From: Pseudoscleropodium purum
Taxonomy: Eukaryota; Streptophyta; Bryopsida; Hypnales; Brachytheciaceae
Length of the DNA stretch: 64,000 nt
Reading direction: 5' to 3'
Assembly (NCBI GenBank): GCA_963969395.1
Contig: OZ017803.1
Coordinates: forward strand, 21,886,001-21,950,000
A program made the translations under genes and the position numbers. The notes beneath the pieces are model-generated. The model saw only the letters and a list, made by a program, of their open reading frames with translations, was not told the origin of the DNA and did not search any database. Within the stretch, counting starts at the first letter, position 1. Every line of letters begins with the position of its first letter. Below are positions 48,680-60,197 of the stretch, piece by piece.

Positions 48680-50355
48680 CTTGTGGCTCGGCTCCCTTCA
48701 ACTGAGTTCGATCTCTTCTTCAAATTGCTAAACCTCCAGGCAGGAAGGGAAACTCTAGTTTGGTTCGACAACCCCAACCTCAGCGACGTCCTATGAACAC
48801 AACAAGAGCTTCAAAACTAGACTTCAGCAGACACACAAAGTATCATGTATGATTGGCAATATATTCAAGTCTGTTGAATTGCTTCTCTGATTTTATAGCT
48901 CCTTCCTGACCTTCAGCACGAATAATTCTAATGTCGGCCGCTTCCAGATTATTGACTAGAAGTTCACTTCAAAAAGTTCCATGCACGAATCCCTCTGGAA
49001 ATCTTCCACTCCCCGTTAGCTGGAAACGATCTCTTTCTGCTTTTTGGACCCCCCTCCAAATTGCTCAACCCTCAGGGTTCTGAGAACTCACTAGTTTTCT
49101 GCATCAACCACCACCAACGTAGGAAGCCTAAATACTAGGCTCCAGTCAAACAAATATCGTATATCATACGACCTTCCGCTCCCTTTCATCTGTGTCTGTT
49201 CGTTTCTCCACAATGCTCAACCCTCAGGCCAACAAGCACGGAGGAAGAAACATTGCAGCTGCTATACATCGACATGAAGAACTTCAAGTGATTTCAGCTT
49301 CAGAAAACTTGACTGGAACATAGTCAGGGGAAAGCTCGACTGTGAAAGTATCAATCTCTAAGATTCTCTAATCCCTTACAAGAGCACTGCAACAGATAGC
49401 GGCATTTGTACAGACACAAAATTGTGCTGAAAATTCTACTGAAAATTGCAACTCATGAATTGCAAGGAACCTAAGCCCCAACAAATCCACATGAACAACC
49501 CCAATATCTTGACTTCAATCTAGACGCAAAGCATCGTGTGAGATCAACCTTTTCAGGTATGCTGCTCCCGTTGCAATTACGTCTGCTCTACCCACCGAAT
49601 TGACAAACCCTAACTTTGGAAACTAAATCACTCTAAACAGCTTGACATGAACAACTCCCGATATATGCAACAAATTCTGTAATTTAACTTCACTCTGATC
49701 TCAGTCCATCCTACATGAATCAATCTCTACGAGTTCTTGAGCTACCTTTCGACTGTTTCTGCTATCAGATCCTAATTGATAAACCCTGACTTCAGAAAGA
49801 ATCGCTCCCTCGAAGCAGCTCCATAGGACCCATAGCCAATGCATTCTTGACCTCAATCTAGACCCACAGTATCATGCAAGAATCGCTCCCGCGAAGCAGC
49901 TCCATAGGATCCATAGCCAATGCAACCTTGACTTCAATCTAGACTCAAAATATCATGCAAGAATCGCTCTCCTCGAGTTCTTCAGCCACCTTCTAATTCG
50001 GTCCGCGCTTCCCTCCGAATTGCTAAACCCTAATCGAGTAAACCTCCAAGCAGGAAGAGAACCCACGACGCCCACAGCTCTCAACATAGGCACCGAGTTT
50101 CAAAATTTAACTATGCTGTAGAGAAAGGATCATATGCAGCAGGGATAAATTATGCTCTGAAAGTTTGGTTCACCTGGCAGTGGAGACTCATGGCGAACAG
50201 GTAAATCTAGAGCAGCAAGAGGACATGGCGAGACACCAAAGGCGTCAGCCCCACCACCTCATCAGACCCGATTCCTACAGTCGAGGTGAGTAGTGCAAGT
50301 CGCACTCTGCAAAGGCGTTTTAGGGCTCTGATTAGGGCTTTTTCTTTCATTTGAA
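48680..50355 (-). promoter_or_regulatory. Long repetitive 5' leader of the PPR gene
   Basis: This CpG-retaining segment lies between the TATA box near 50383 and the proposed start at 48679. It is built from diverged modules, each with a sense-strand AGGGTTTAGCAATTCGG-like phrase. Plus-strand positions of the phrase are about 48722, 49058, 49212, 49598, 49775 and 50018. It has many short upstream ATGs and several splice-like sites (CTGCCAG|GTGAAC and TTTCTCTACAG), so part of it may be spliced out. Confidence 0.45.
49799..49975. repeat. 81-bp tandem duplication in the PPR leader
   Basis: GAATCGCTCC starts units at 49799 and 49880 and, partially, at 49961. The first two units agree at most positions. 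Confidence 0.85.
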
Positions 50356-50382
50356 TGGGGTGCCAAAGTGTGCGATATTAAA

Positions 50383-50389
50383 TTTTATA
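50383..50389 (-). promoter_or_regulatory. Candidate TATA box of the PPR gene
   Basis: TATAAAA on the minus strand lies just upstream of the point where CpG-rich leader DNA begins, which would put the transcription start near 50355. Confidence 0.45.
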
Positions 50390-50399
50390 GTGGTGCTCC

Positions 50400-52455
50400 A
50401 AATTTCAACATTCATCCACGTATTGGATAGGAAATATCACAGTAATACATATCACATGTTCATAATTCTATTTTCATCCACAATTTGGCAATTTCATCCA
50501 AGATTTCTTTTTAGATTTGTAGTTTTCTAGTGAAAAGCTTCATGTTTTGTAGCCATTTTTGAGCCAAATTATTTTTTTCATGTGCAATCTAGTGGGGGTT
50601 TTTTACATTTAGAAACATGCTATTTGGGTGATTACATTTTTTTTTAATGAGAAAATGGCGACAAAATACTTTTCTAAATAGGACAAAGATGGCAATCCAA
50701 GTAGTTTTGCAAGAGCTACTTTGACTTTTCATTTTTTTTGTAGTGATAGTTATGAAAAACTAACAATTATTTTTGCAAGAATTATGGAAAATATAATAGT
50801 GATTATGGCAATAGTTACGGAGAAGTTGGAGGTTAATGTGGCCCTCTAAATTTTAATATTAATGCTTAATCTTGAAACATTGGTGAAACAACCTCTTTTC
50901 CTAAAAACATTTGGCAACAAAAACAAGTCATGGTCATATATTGATAAATAAATTGGCAAAAGTACACCAATATAAATGCACTTTTCAACTATATTTATGT
51001 ATACTAAAACCTACACCTCCAAAATAAACAAACACATTTTGATGATCAAATAAAAAATGTGAGTAAATTCATGTCTACAATTTAAAAAGTTGCAAAATAT
51101 CAAAGATTTGAGCTTCTTTTATAAAGAAGTGACAATGAAAAATAGTAACTTAAGACAAGGCAAGTGAGAATGTCTCCTTCAAAGAACAACTAGAATCTAT
51201 ATTCTAAAATTTCACCTTGCAAGAAATATAGATATCCATATATTACTTCATTAAAAGTAACTACAGCCATGGCAACTTCCAAAACCATAAAACCAATAGA
51301 AATAAGATAAACAAAAGAAAAACATATTGCTACTCCCACCAAGGTTGCTATTCTATGAGCCCATGAGCATACAATTGTTTTTGGCAAAGTCGAGTAACTA
51401 ACCTATAACTGTGGCCTTGATAAGAGTAATCAAACAAGATAGAAATACTAATAAAATATTTTGATTTTGTCAATCTATATTGATTTTAATCCTTAAAAGA
51501 CATTGTTCCACACAATTTAAAGCAAACTTCTCAAAAGTTTAATGTCATGAGACGCTCTTCAAATATTTATTTTTACACATAGTTATATATAGTTAAAATT
51601 TTGGGGCACTTAAATTATGATTAGAGACATTGATTTGAATTTAGTAATATTAGTTATAGAAATTTCATACAATATTTTGTAATAAATAGGGAAAATGCAA
51701 TGAATAGTACTAAATGATAAAAAAATGGAAATAATATTAAGAGACATGGTAGTAAAATTCATATATACATTTACAAATTACAAGAAATTTATTAGAAAGA
51801 GGGTGAAAGTGTTGTATATTAGGGATTGGAGAAGCTATCTTCCTAGTTTCACAAACATGCCATTTTTTGATTAAAAAAATGAAATACAAAAGGGCAATGA
51901 AGTAGACTATTGAATACATATTCTTGTTTAAGCTTTACAAAAAATTTAAATTATTATAAATAAAAATCAAGAATGTGGCTTAAAAAATGCCTTGGTTTCT
52001 TGTATTGTTTTGTAATGGTTATAAAATTAGGTCTTTATCACTGAAATTAGAGATTAGAAAGCAAACATTAGATCCTAATGTTGGTCACAAGAGTTCTCAA
52101 ATTGCATGAAAACATTGATGAACATCCTATAAATTCATTGTAACAGAGCTATCTCTGCGTCTATCTATTCTCTGCAAACCAAATGCCATTTACAAAAACA
52201 AAGGTTAAAGAGTAGAGACTATAGTATAGATACCACATTTAAAACCAAAACTAGAACATTAAAATAGGAATTCAAAGTTCTTGACATTAAAATAGTACCT
52301 ATATTCTTATCATAATGCAAATACAACATTGAGGTGTAGAAGATTAAAAATTAGATCCAACAACAATGTTCTCACAAAAAACATGATCACAAAGATGAAA
52401 AAGACATTGAATGAAAATAATCACTACTGTCAATGCACGATGTCTCTTCATCTAC
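50400..52455. other. AT-rich DNA; right part is likely 3' flank of a repeat-borne gene
   Basis: TTCATCCA octamers occur at about 50410-50500. From about 51340 (AGGTTGCTATT..ATGAGC..ATGAGCATA) to 52455, phrases reappear near 58290-59180 in front of the second gene copy. This suggests the region belongs to a repeated element. No frame of note is present; a 65-codon hydrophobic frame at 51190-51387 is unrecognised. Confidence 0.4.
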
Positions 52456-55400
52456 CTATATAGCTAATACATCTAGAAAATGCAACACCCTAGAATCTAA
52501 AATAGGGGCTTTATCTGGTGTAGGGAGAAATCCGTGGGATGCATAATCAATAGCTAAAGCCTCGGCATATGGTGGTAGTATATATGATTTCTCTATGCTT
52601 GGAAAAATCCAAGCAAAAAGAAGAATAGATGGTGTACAACTTGAGTACATCTCATGTTGCAAAAACCAAATGTAGAGTTAGAAATGTTTTAATAAAGGCT
52701 AATTCTTCACATTTAAGGAAAAACAAAATGTCAAAAAACTTACTAAATCGGGATTTTTTTTACAATGCATGGAATCACAACCTCTTCTATATTAAGGTCA
52801 TCTAAAGGCAGTGTCATAGATGTTGGTATTATAAGAACAACTTCAATTGGACAAATGAGAGGAGCAAGCATTGCATCAAAAATGGCTTTGTCCTCTTCTA
52901 AGGCAATAATGTACTTGTCAAGAAGCCTACAAGCATGGATTGTAGCACCTGAAACATGTACATTGATTTTAAATTATAACATGAACAAAACAGATAGACC
53001 AAAATACCAAAAATATGTTTCAAAGAAAAGTGCAGGCCATGTTCTAGAATTTACTTGTTGAAGTTGTACAATCTAAAACTACATCACCTAAGATAGATGT
53101 TGCCTCAATCAACATTTGCATGAAACAAGGGTCCTTTGCATGTGCCCCTTTCCAATGAAAACCATTATGCATAGACAACGTCTCCTCTTTTGTTGAATTT
53201 TGGATATTAAGTTCTTTCTGTACAACATCTACTCCAAGTACCTTCAACTTTGAGCATGGCTGGAATGAGAATTTTAAAGGTCCCACCTTCGATAAGTTTA
53301 TCATCTATAATGAGATTCCAAAATATTGTATCTATAGAATAAAGGTGGTCATAGTTAATAATTTTATTTTAAAATTACAATAGAATATATTTAAAATGAA
53401 GAATTAGAAATAATAGATGAACTTATTTTAGAAGAATGATTCAAAGGAGACATTGAGTGCAAGCAATTTACACCGAACTCTTCCTTTTGTAATTTAAAGG
53501 AATATGGATTGGTATGACCAAGAATGTCTACTTTTGTTTGAGTCCAATAAGGATGGATACTAATTATTGCTCCATCATCTTGTATATGTCCATCTACAAA
53601 TTCAGAAAGGGGCTCAAGCCATGTGTCTAAGCATTCATTCTATTTTGGAAGGGGAGTTCGAGGCTTGGACACATTCGGTACAGGTAGGCCTTTGGGCATG
53701 TTAGCAATGATGAAGTTTACATATGGCTTGTCACTATGAACTCCCCTATAGAATCGAGCCTTATCTATTGTATATTACAACAAATATAGAGGTTTGGGTA
53801 ATATAAAAAAATAAGAAAACATTTTAGAATAAAGGCATTTCAAAAAGACAAGTCAAAGCACATAAAGTAAATAGGTGAAAGCAATTAAAGAAAACAAATG
53901 AAACTAATTGAAGAAGTCAAATAAAAACAATTGAAGAAGATAAAAAAAAAGTCCATACTTTCTCTATAAATTTGAAATTGTCCTGATATAAAGGAGGCAA
54001 TGAATTATCAAAGACAGTTGTTAGAGATGAGTTGCAAATGAACTTGTCAATAGAGATGTCATTGTCATTGATAACATCAAAGGTAGTGAGACCATGCACT
54101 AAGTCAACTTTTGTAAGTGTAAACTGCTCCGACCCACACCTAGTGCCTTTGGAAACAAACCCTTGTAGTCAATATCTATGGTCCACTGTGGATGAGCTAG
54201 GAATTGCTTATTTTGAAGTCTTCTCCAAAGTCTTTCCTTTCTCCTCTTTAGCTTTGGTAGTCTTCTTCAGAATTCTTTGATGCACCTTGTCCACAACCTC
54301 TATATTTCTCAAAACAATATTTTTATTTGCTTCTTCCCTCTTTTTTACAACCTTTGCCCTAGCATCCTCATGTAAACCATCAAACTCCTCATACTTAGGC
54401 ACAACTTCTTGGGAGCCAATAGAGTGCCTTAAATGGTCTTCAAAAAGTAGTGTGAATTCTAAATCCAATCCAGGTACCAGATTTTAGTTTTCAAATGAGC
54501 ACTTGTCTACAATTTCAATTGAGAAGCTAAAAATATATAATTTTCAATGGAAACATCCAACCAAGTAGCAAGAAAAGGAGGGAGGTCGCGCTTGGTAATC
54601 GCTACTTTTGGAAGTAACTCGTACTTAAAGTACCTAGATAAGTAAAAATAGATGTGAAAGCTTAGGAAGCACATTCAAAAGGCAAAGAAATAAGACAAAG
54701 TAGAACATCACCATCATAACAAAAAATGAAGTAATACCTATATAGAATTTGCTTAACCACAAGGTTTGAGTCCTTGTACTTCAAAAAAGAATTTGACTTT
54801 TTGAATTCTTGCCCTCAAAATTTGGAAAGAAATGCATGATCCCAAAGTTGGATCCTCCAGCCTTCAATGTACTTTGATAATGTCTGTGGTTCTTTTGTAG
54901 AATCCATATTCAAAACCATGTTATCCTTCTTGACAATAGAATCAAACATTTCTATCGCTGCATCTTCTATCTGTACATAAAATTAGAACATAATATCTTA
55001 GAAACATCGTCATGTTAGGTAGTACACAAAGAATTTACCAAACTACTATGTTATATGACAAATGTAGAGAAAATCTCCAGAAATGAAATAGAAACCACTC
55101 ACCCATACATACCAACAAGCCTTGGCTAAGAAAGCTTTTAAGTTTGATTCACCAACAAGCATCAATGGAAAGTGGCATACTTTTCTAGTTTCAATAGATG
55201 CATTCTACCAACATAGCCACCTGACTTTGTACTCAGGCCTCACGTTGCAAGTAGCAATCATTTGCAACTTGTCAAGGGTCATCTTTAGAGTAGAATTTGT
55301 GTTCCAGTGGTTTTCAATCAACACATTCATTTTAAGAATTAAAAACAACACAGTGTTGACCATATCAAAGAATAGAGAGTATACATAATGAAGTTAGGTA

Positions 55401-56649
55401 CCTCATCAAGCCATTTCTTCCCTAAAGAAGGATTAGCCACAACAATAAGTTTCCTCAATTTCTTGGATAACAGAGCAGTCTTCTTTTTAGAGGCTAATTT
55501 CATCGCAGCAAGCACTCCATCCTTTGTTTGGTCCTCCATTGGCGTGTCTTCTTTAATCATCCTCATTGCTTCATTTGGTGCAAAAGCAATTTTGTACTAT
55601 AGAAAGGACACAAAGAACAAAAGAAGTAAGACAATGCATTTACGCAAAATAATAAAATGAAAGACAAAAATAATCTTGTAAATTTAGGAGAAAACTTATA
55701 CGATAAATGAAGGCTGCAAAGACCTCAGTAGACATGGTGTACTAAGATTTTTTAGAATTTTGAGTGCACTATGCCATCTCAGAGGCACTTAGATGTTCAA
55801 AAAACTTATCCAAACTCATTACTCTATATTTCTTGACACATAATAAAGTGTGTACCAAATTGGTCTTGATGAATGAATTCTCAGTTTGCCTAGAATAGTA
55901 AAAATATGAATTAGTCAAATTACATGAAATTAAAAACGAAATCAGTGAATGTCAAGGAAACATAGGGATAAAACGTTTACTTATTAATGTCATGCATGAC
56001 ATGCATGACCAAACCAATGCGCCCCTTTGTCTCCAAAATAGTTGAATCCACTAAAACATGCTAGTCTCAATTAAGTGAATGGTAGCGTGAAATGTATGAT
56101 GACCATGCTAGAAGATGATGATTTCCATCACATATAAAAAACTTGGAAGGCTAAAGATGTCGCAACTTAGGATTTACACTTAAAATGGCATTAGAAATAT
56201 CATTTTCTTCATTCTAAAGAGGTCTCTAGTGCAACTTTCTCACTCTCATTCACTTGCTCTTCTTCTCTCTATTCATTAGTAACTGAAATATAAAAAATAG
56301 AAGATCCATCTCAATAACTATGCACAAAATCCTCCTCAAGCTGAATTAAGTCACATTGCAATGTCGATCTGACTATAGGCATTTGAACAAGATGACATAA
56401 TGGAATTCGGAGACGTAAAACAACATGAGGCTTCATTTTCAAGTTGGAGATGGAAGAAACAAAATTAACTTTTTGAGACTTCCAAAGGGCATCTTTATTG
56501 TTGAAATTGTCCATTGCATCATCATCATCGTCTTCTATTCCATCCTCAGTGTCTCCAACTGTTCCTGTAGCTAGTCGATTGGAGGTATGAGACTCGACCA
56601 TCAAAAAGTGCATATTACCTTCTACAATAGGTAATCCCTCTACCGAAAT
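52456..56649 (-). pseudogene. Repeat-borne multi-exon gene with methyltransferase-like C-terminus (copy A, inactivated)
   Basis: Exons can be followed on the minus strand. An acidic start region (56649-56311) comes first. A 65-codon exon (55596-55402) has clean phase-0 borders CTATAG|TAC and GATGAG|GTACCT. Charged, coiled-coil-like exons follow (54468-54208 and others), then a block at about 53760-53450, then 53304-53055 spliced in phase across a 105-bp intron to 52949, and a last exon ending at 52456. The join 53055/52949 gives ATSILGDVVLDCTTSTSAT then HACRLLDKYIIALEEDKAIF. This has the layout of the SAM-binding motif of N4/N6 DNA methyltransferases (canonically VLDPFxGxGTT), preceded by a KDP..M..LIEAT helix. 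A weak motif IV counterpart is FIIANMPKG. In-frame stops at 53640, 54815, 55205, 55742 and 55769 break it. Catalytic activity is doubtful; the family assignment is by eye. Confidence 0.5.
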
Positions 56650-56880
56650 CTACAATAAGAAAGAAGTATAATCAACTAACATAGAATTCATTGATATGAA
56701 TCTATATTATGAATTAATATAAAAACATCAAAGCACTTGGAGAACACCTCTCAGCCTCAAGAAAAACAAATTAAACAATTAGGATTGATCATCAAAATTC
56801 ATACATTGGAAATATAAAAAGACATGTTGGCAAAGTGTAGGCTTGATTTAATATTTTCTATGATATTTAAGTTCTTGAAT
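56650..56880. other. AT-rich flank of copy A
   Basis: No feature is seen beyond upstream intron-like DNA with a TTATTGTAG acceptor at its edge. Confidence 0.4.
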
Positions 56881-56891
56881 GCAAATATAAT

Positions 56892-56919
56892 GTTCACTTC
56901 TCAACGCCGAGAAGTGAAC
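56892..56919. repeat. Perfect hairpin, 11-bp arms
   Basis: GTTCACTTCTC and GAGAAGTGAAC flank a 6-nt loop (AACGCC). Confidence 0.9.
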
Positions 56920-56953
56920 ATGTCTAGCATTGTAGTTATTAGGCACTCAAGAT

Positions 56954-56980
56954 GTATAGTGACACTTCGTGTCACTATAC
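56954..56980. repeat. Perfect hairpin, 12-bp arms and 3-nt loop
   Basis: GTATAGTGACAC-TTC-GTGTCACTATAC. It overlaps the left end of a possible small element bounded by ACTATACACT (56974) and AGTGTATAGT (57438-57447). Confidence 0.9.
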
Positions 56981-57135
56981 ACTCCCCCCCTCAATTTTTA
57001 TTTTACCACCCCCACTCACCCCCACCTATCATTTAGAATTTGATTTAAATTTTTTTATCTCACCCCCCCTCACCCCCACCCCCTCTTGTAATCTTCAGAA
57101 TCAAAGTTTTTGACAAACAATATGGAACAATTGAT

Positions 57136-57265
57136 CCCGTATCCAATATTATATCCGTATTCAATACCCGTATTCAATATCCGTATTCAGTAAACGTATT
57201 CGATATACATATCCAGTACTCATATTTAGTACCCGTATTTGTATTTGTATTCAGTATTTGTATTT
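57136..57265. repeat. 13-bp minisatellite (CCCGTATTCAATA)n
   Basis: About eight to ten diverged units of CCGTATTCAATA or CATATTTAGTA type lie between two C-rich tracts, inside the possible 56974-57447 element. Confidence 0.8.
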
Positions 57266-57449
57266 TCTATTTGAACAGCTCAGATTAAATTTCACAAGAT
57301 CAACATCTTGTGATTTTTTGAGAAATCAACTTCAATTTTGAGGGTAAGCATTTTTTTTCAAAAATATCAACAGCTCACAAATTTTTTGAGAGAGGAGGGG
57401 GGGAATTAATGGGAAACTGAGGTGGCAAGCGAGTTTCAGTGTATAGTCC

Positions 57450-58289
57450 CTTGGCGCTAAGAGTCCAAGACCTATTGCTCAATACTAGACCTAAAGCATC
57501 ACATTGTCAAAGATAGCATTTGTTAAAGCCCTCTCCCTCTCCAATAAATTCAAGATAGATCAAATGAAATTCCTCAATCTAGCATTGACCAAACCTTATA
57601 CAAATAAAGATTTGCAATAAGGAGTTTGTATTTGGAAGAGAATAAAAATCAATTCCTGAAAACTGATATTTAAATGGCAAGGGCATTGATTTGCCTCGGT
57701 GTCGAGAAGAGACAAGACATAATGTAGACTTAGATTGTCAATTGATACTAATTGCATATGTAAAAGCAGATTCTAATTTTGCCTTAGCATCAGGAGACTG
57801 GAATGTTCAATCATTAAGTTCTTGATATTAGATTTAAAAGACTAAAAATACTAATTAAAAAATGTATGCGGGATTTTTGTCTTCAATTTTCATCTCGATT
57901 GTAAATTGAATCAGGTCTGGATCAACCTTGGCTCCATAGGCATTTATGATCTCTCTACAGAATACATTTATTGAAATAAAAATCTGACCTGGAGACCATA
58001 CGTGCATCAATATAAACATGTCTAGATATTCTCAAATATTTCTTTACAAATGTGCATCAATCACTAATCTGGCATTTAGTTCTACTTCAGAAGTCAATTG
58101 TCAATGTCTAAGGGACCAGTGTACCTCTCAGTGCCGAGAGGAGCGAGGCTAACTTAATCAAAAATCTATTTTCATAAAGGTTGGTAAAAGTCTTGAACTT
58201 AAATTTGGCCTTCTATGTTATTATGGACGTTGATTGTGCAAGCTTGAGAGACATGTTCTCCTCTCAGCACTAAGAATAGTGAGCTACCA
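57450..58289. other. Intergenic DNA with recurring TCTC..GCCGAGA hairpin motifs
   Basis: No gene. Short palindromic motifs of CTCAGTGCCGAGAG type occur at about 57698 and 58116, and weaker ones at about 57450 and 58262. Confidence 0.45.
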
Positions 58290-58306
58290 GTAGGGTTGCT
58301 ATTATG

Positions 58307-58376
58307 TGAGCATATGAGCATAAGTCTGTAAGCTTGCAAGCATGAACGTGTGAGCTTGTGAGCCTATGAGCGTATA
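58307..58376. repeat. Short GAGC-type minisatellite
   Basis: GTGAGC, ATGAGCATA, GCAAGCATG and GTGAGCTT units repeat about every 10 bp over 70 bp. Confidence 0.6.
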
Positions 58377-59149
58377 TTTTTTTGGTTTAGGAATTGATGA
58401 GGTATCTATGATCGTGGACTTTAGAATACATCCTATCCATTTCTTGTTAATTATTAATGATGTCCAACTAATAAAATATAGCTTATAAAATACAATTTCT
58501 ACTCCAATTTGTAATTTCAAAAGGATTTGAAATTTAAATACTTCTGAGTAATAGAAAGTTGAACCTATAACAATTTTTTCTATTTGGATTTTGAGAATGA
58601 TAAGTTAACTTTGCTTTATACCATGAAATTTGACAATATAGTGAAAATTTCAGATTTTTGATATTTGACAAAAAATTGTTTCATTTTCTTCGTTTACAAT
58701 GCACATTAATTACAAAAAAATTCCTCAAATTTTGAAAATACCAAGACTTGTTGTTGGCATATGACTTCATCTTCAAATCATAAACAAATTTTTTCTTTCA
58801 TATGTAGTTGTAAAATGGCTGCAATTAGAGTGATAATCCACTAGCCTTTGAATCAATGGTCTGAAGCTCTTCCTACCATAGATAAATATTAAATGAACTT
58901 TAGATTTTAATAACACTACAATATTATGATTACTATATCATATGTAACCCATAAATTTCTAAAACAAAAAGAAACTTAGAACATAATAATTTGAAGTACT
59001 TAGAATATTGATGATTGAAGTATAGGAAACAACGTATAATAAACAATAAAATAAAACTCAACAAGTGTAATGCAACAAACAAAAGAATCACATAGAAGAT
59101 GTGGACATAGACTAAAAGTGACCACTATTGTCAATCAAAAATGTCTCTT

Positions 59150-59990
59150 TGGTTCATTCTAAGGCTATCACATCTACAAATTGAAAAACTTTTGGATCTA
59201 AAGAATTAAATTTTTTCCATATAGCCATATAGGAAATTTTTGCTAAGATGCAAATGTTGAAGCTAAAGCCTCTACATACAACAACAATATATAAGACTTC
59301 TCTGAGCTTTGAGAAAACCCGTGTAAAGTGAAAAAGGCTAATGGACTATCTTGTTAGAAATCATGCTACAAATAGAAAATAAAATACTAGAAATGATTTC
59401 AATATCACATTGATGATGAAACAAATGTGCAATATAAATATAAACAAAATGTAACAACGGATTTAGGATTATGCATATAAATAGGAGAAAAATGTTAGCT
59501 ATGGATAGACCTACTTATTGAAATGAGATTTCTTTACAATGTGAGGAACTTCAACTTCCAATTCGTCCTCATCATTAAAATGCAAGAGGATTTTTGCGGT
59601 TGATTTTGGAACATTTGAGACTTTACGAATCATTGGGGCCAAAATTGCATCAAAGATAGATTTGTCTTTTTTAAATGCAACTATGTGCCTACTCAAAATC
59701 CTACAAGTATGGATGGAGGCTTTTAATACCAAGAACACTATAAATTCAATTAGAAGAATAATGTTGGCAATGTTGTCTTCTTATCAATGCTATCTTCTTG
59801 TCAGCTTCATTTTTTTCATAACCATTGTTTTCGCATCCTCTTCAAGGCTAGCAAACTTGTCACTGTCTTCCACAACCTCATGTAAATTGATAGAAAGCTT
59901 GAACTTAGGTAGCAATGTAAACTCCGATGAGCAATCTAAATACTTTATATGTCCATTCATCCCCAACACCTCCATCATTCATAATTGCAA
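59150..59990 (-). pseudogene. Repeat-borne gene, copy B, internally deleted
   Basis: 59738-59511 encodes ASIHTCRILSRHIVAFKKDK then SIFDAILAPM and a tail ending PHIVKKSH. It is parallel to copy A's ATIHACRLLDKYIIALEEDK, AIFDAMLAPL and IPCIVKK. 59978-59790 encodes SEFTLLPKFKLSI..LEEDAKTMVMKK, parallel to LEFTLLFEDHLRHSI..LHEDARAKVVKK in copy A. 59300-59160 parallels the last exon (SEKSYILLLYVEALA versus IEKSYILPPYAEALA) but contains stops. The block that carries the GDVVLDC motif in copy A is missing. The copy is therefore a deletion derivative and surely non-functional. Confidence 0.6.
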
Positions 59991-60197
59991 AAAAATACTA
60001 AGACTCTATTTCCATCATGACTACCACTAATGCTAATTTTATACGAAATTTTTTGAAGATTTGTTGATAAATCAAGAGACCTAGGAGGCAGAAATTTGGT
60101 CTTTACATTAGTTACATGGTGACATGGATTTAGAAAACATGAAAGAGGGGTCAAATAAAGCATGAAGAAAAAGCCACAATGGTATTGGAGGTAAATT

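Noticed and set aside
50734..50746. TTTTTTTTGTAGTG as a CACTA right end
   Set aside because: No matching left end with a 3-bp duplication was found in the neighbourhood.
52765..53061. 98-codon plus-strand ORF
   Set aside because: It is antisense to two exons of the methyltransferase-like pseudogene and runs through their intron.
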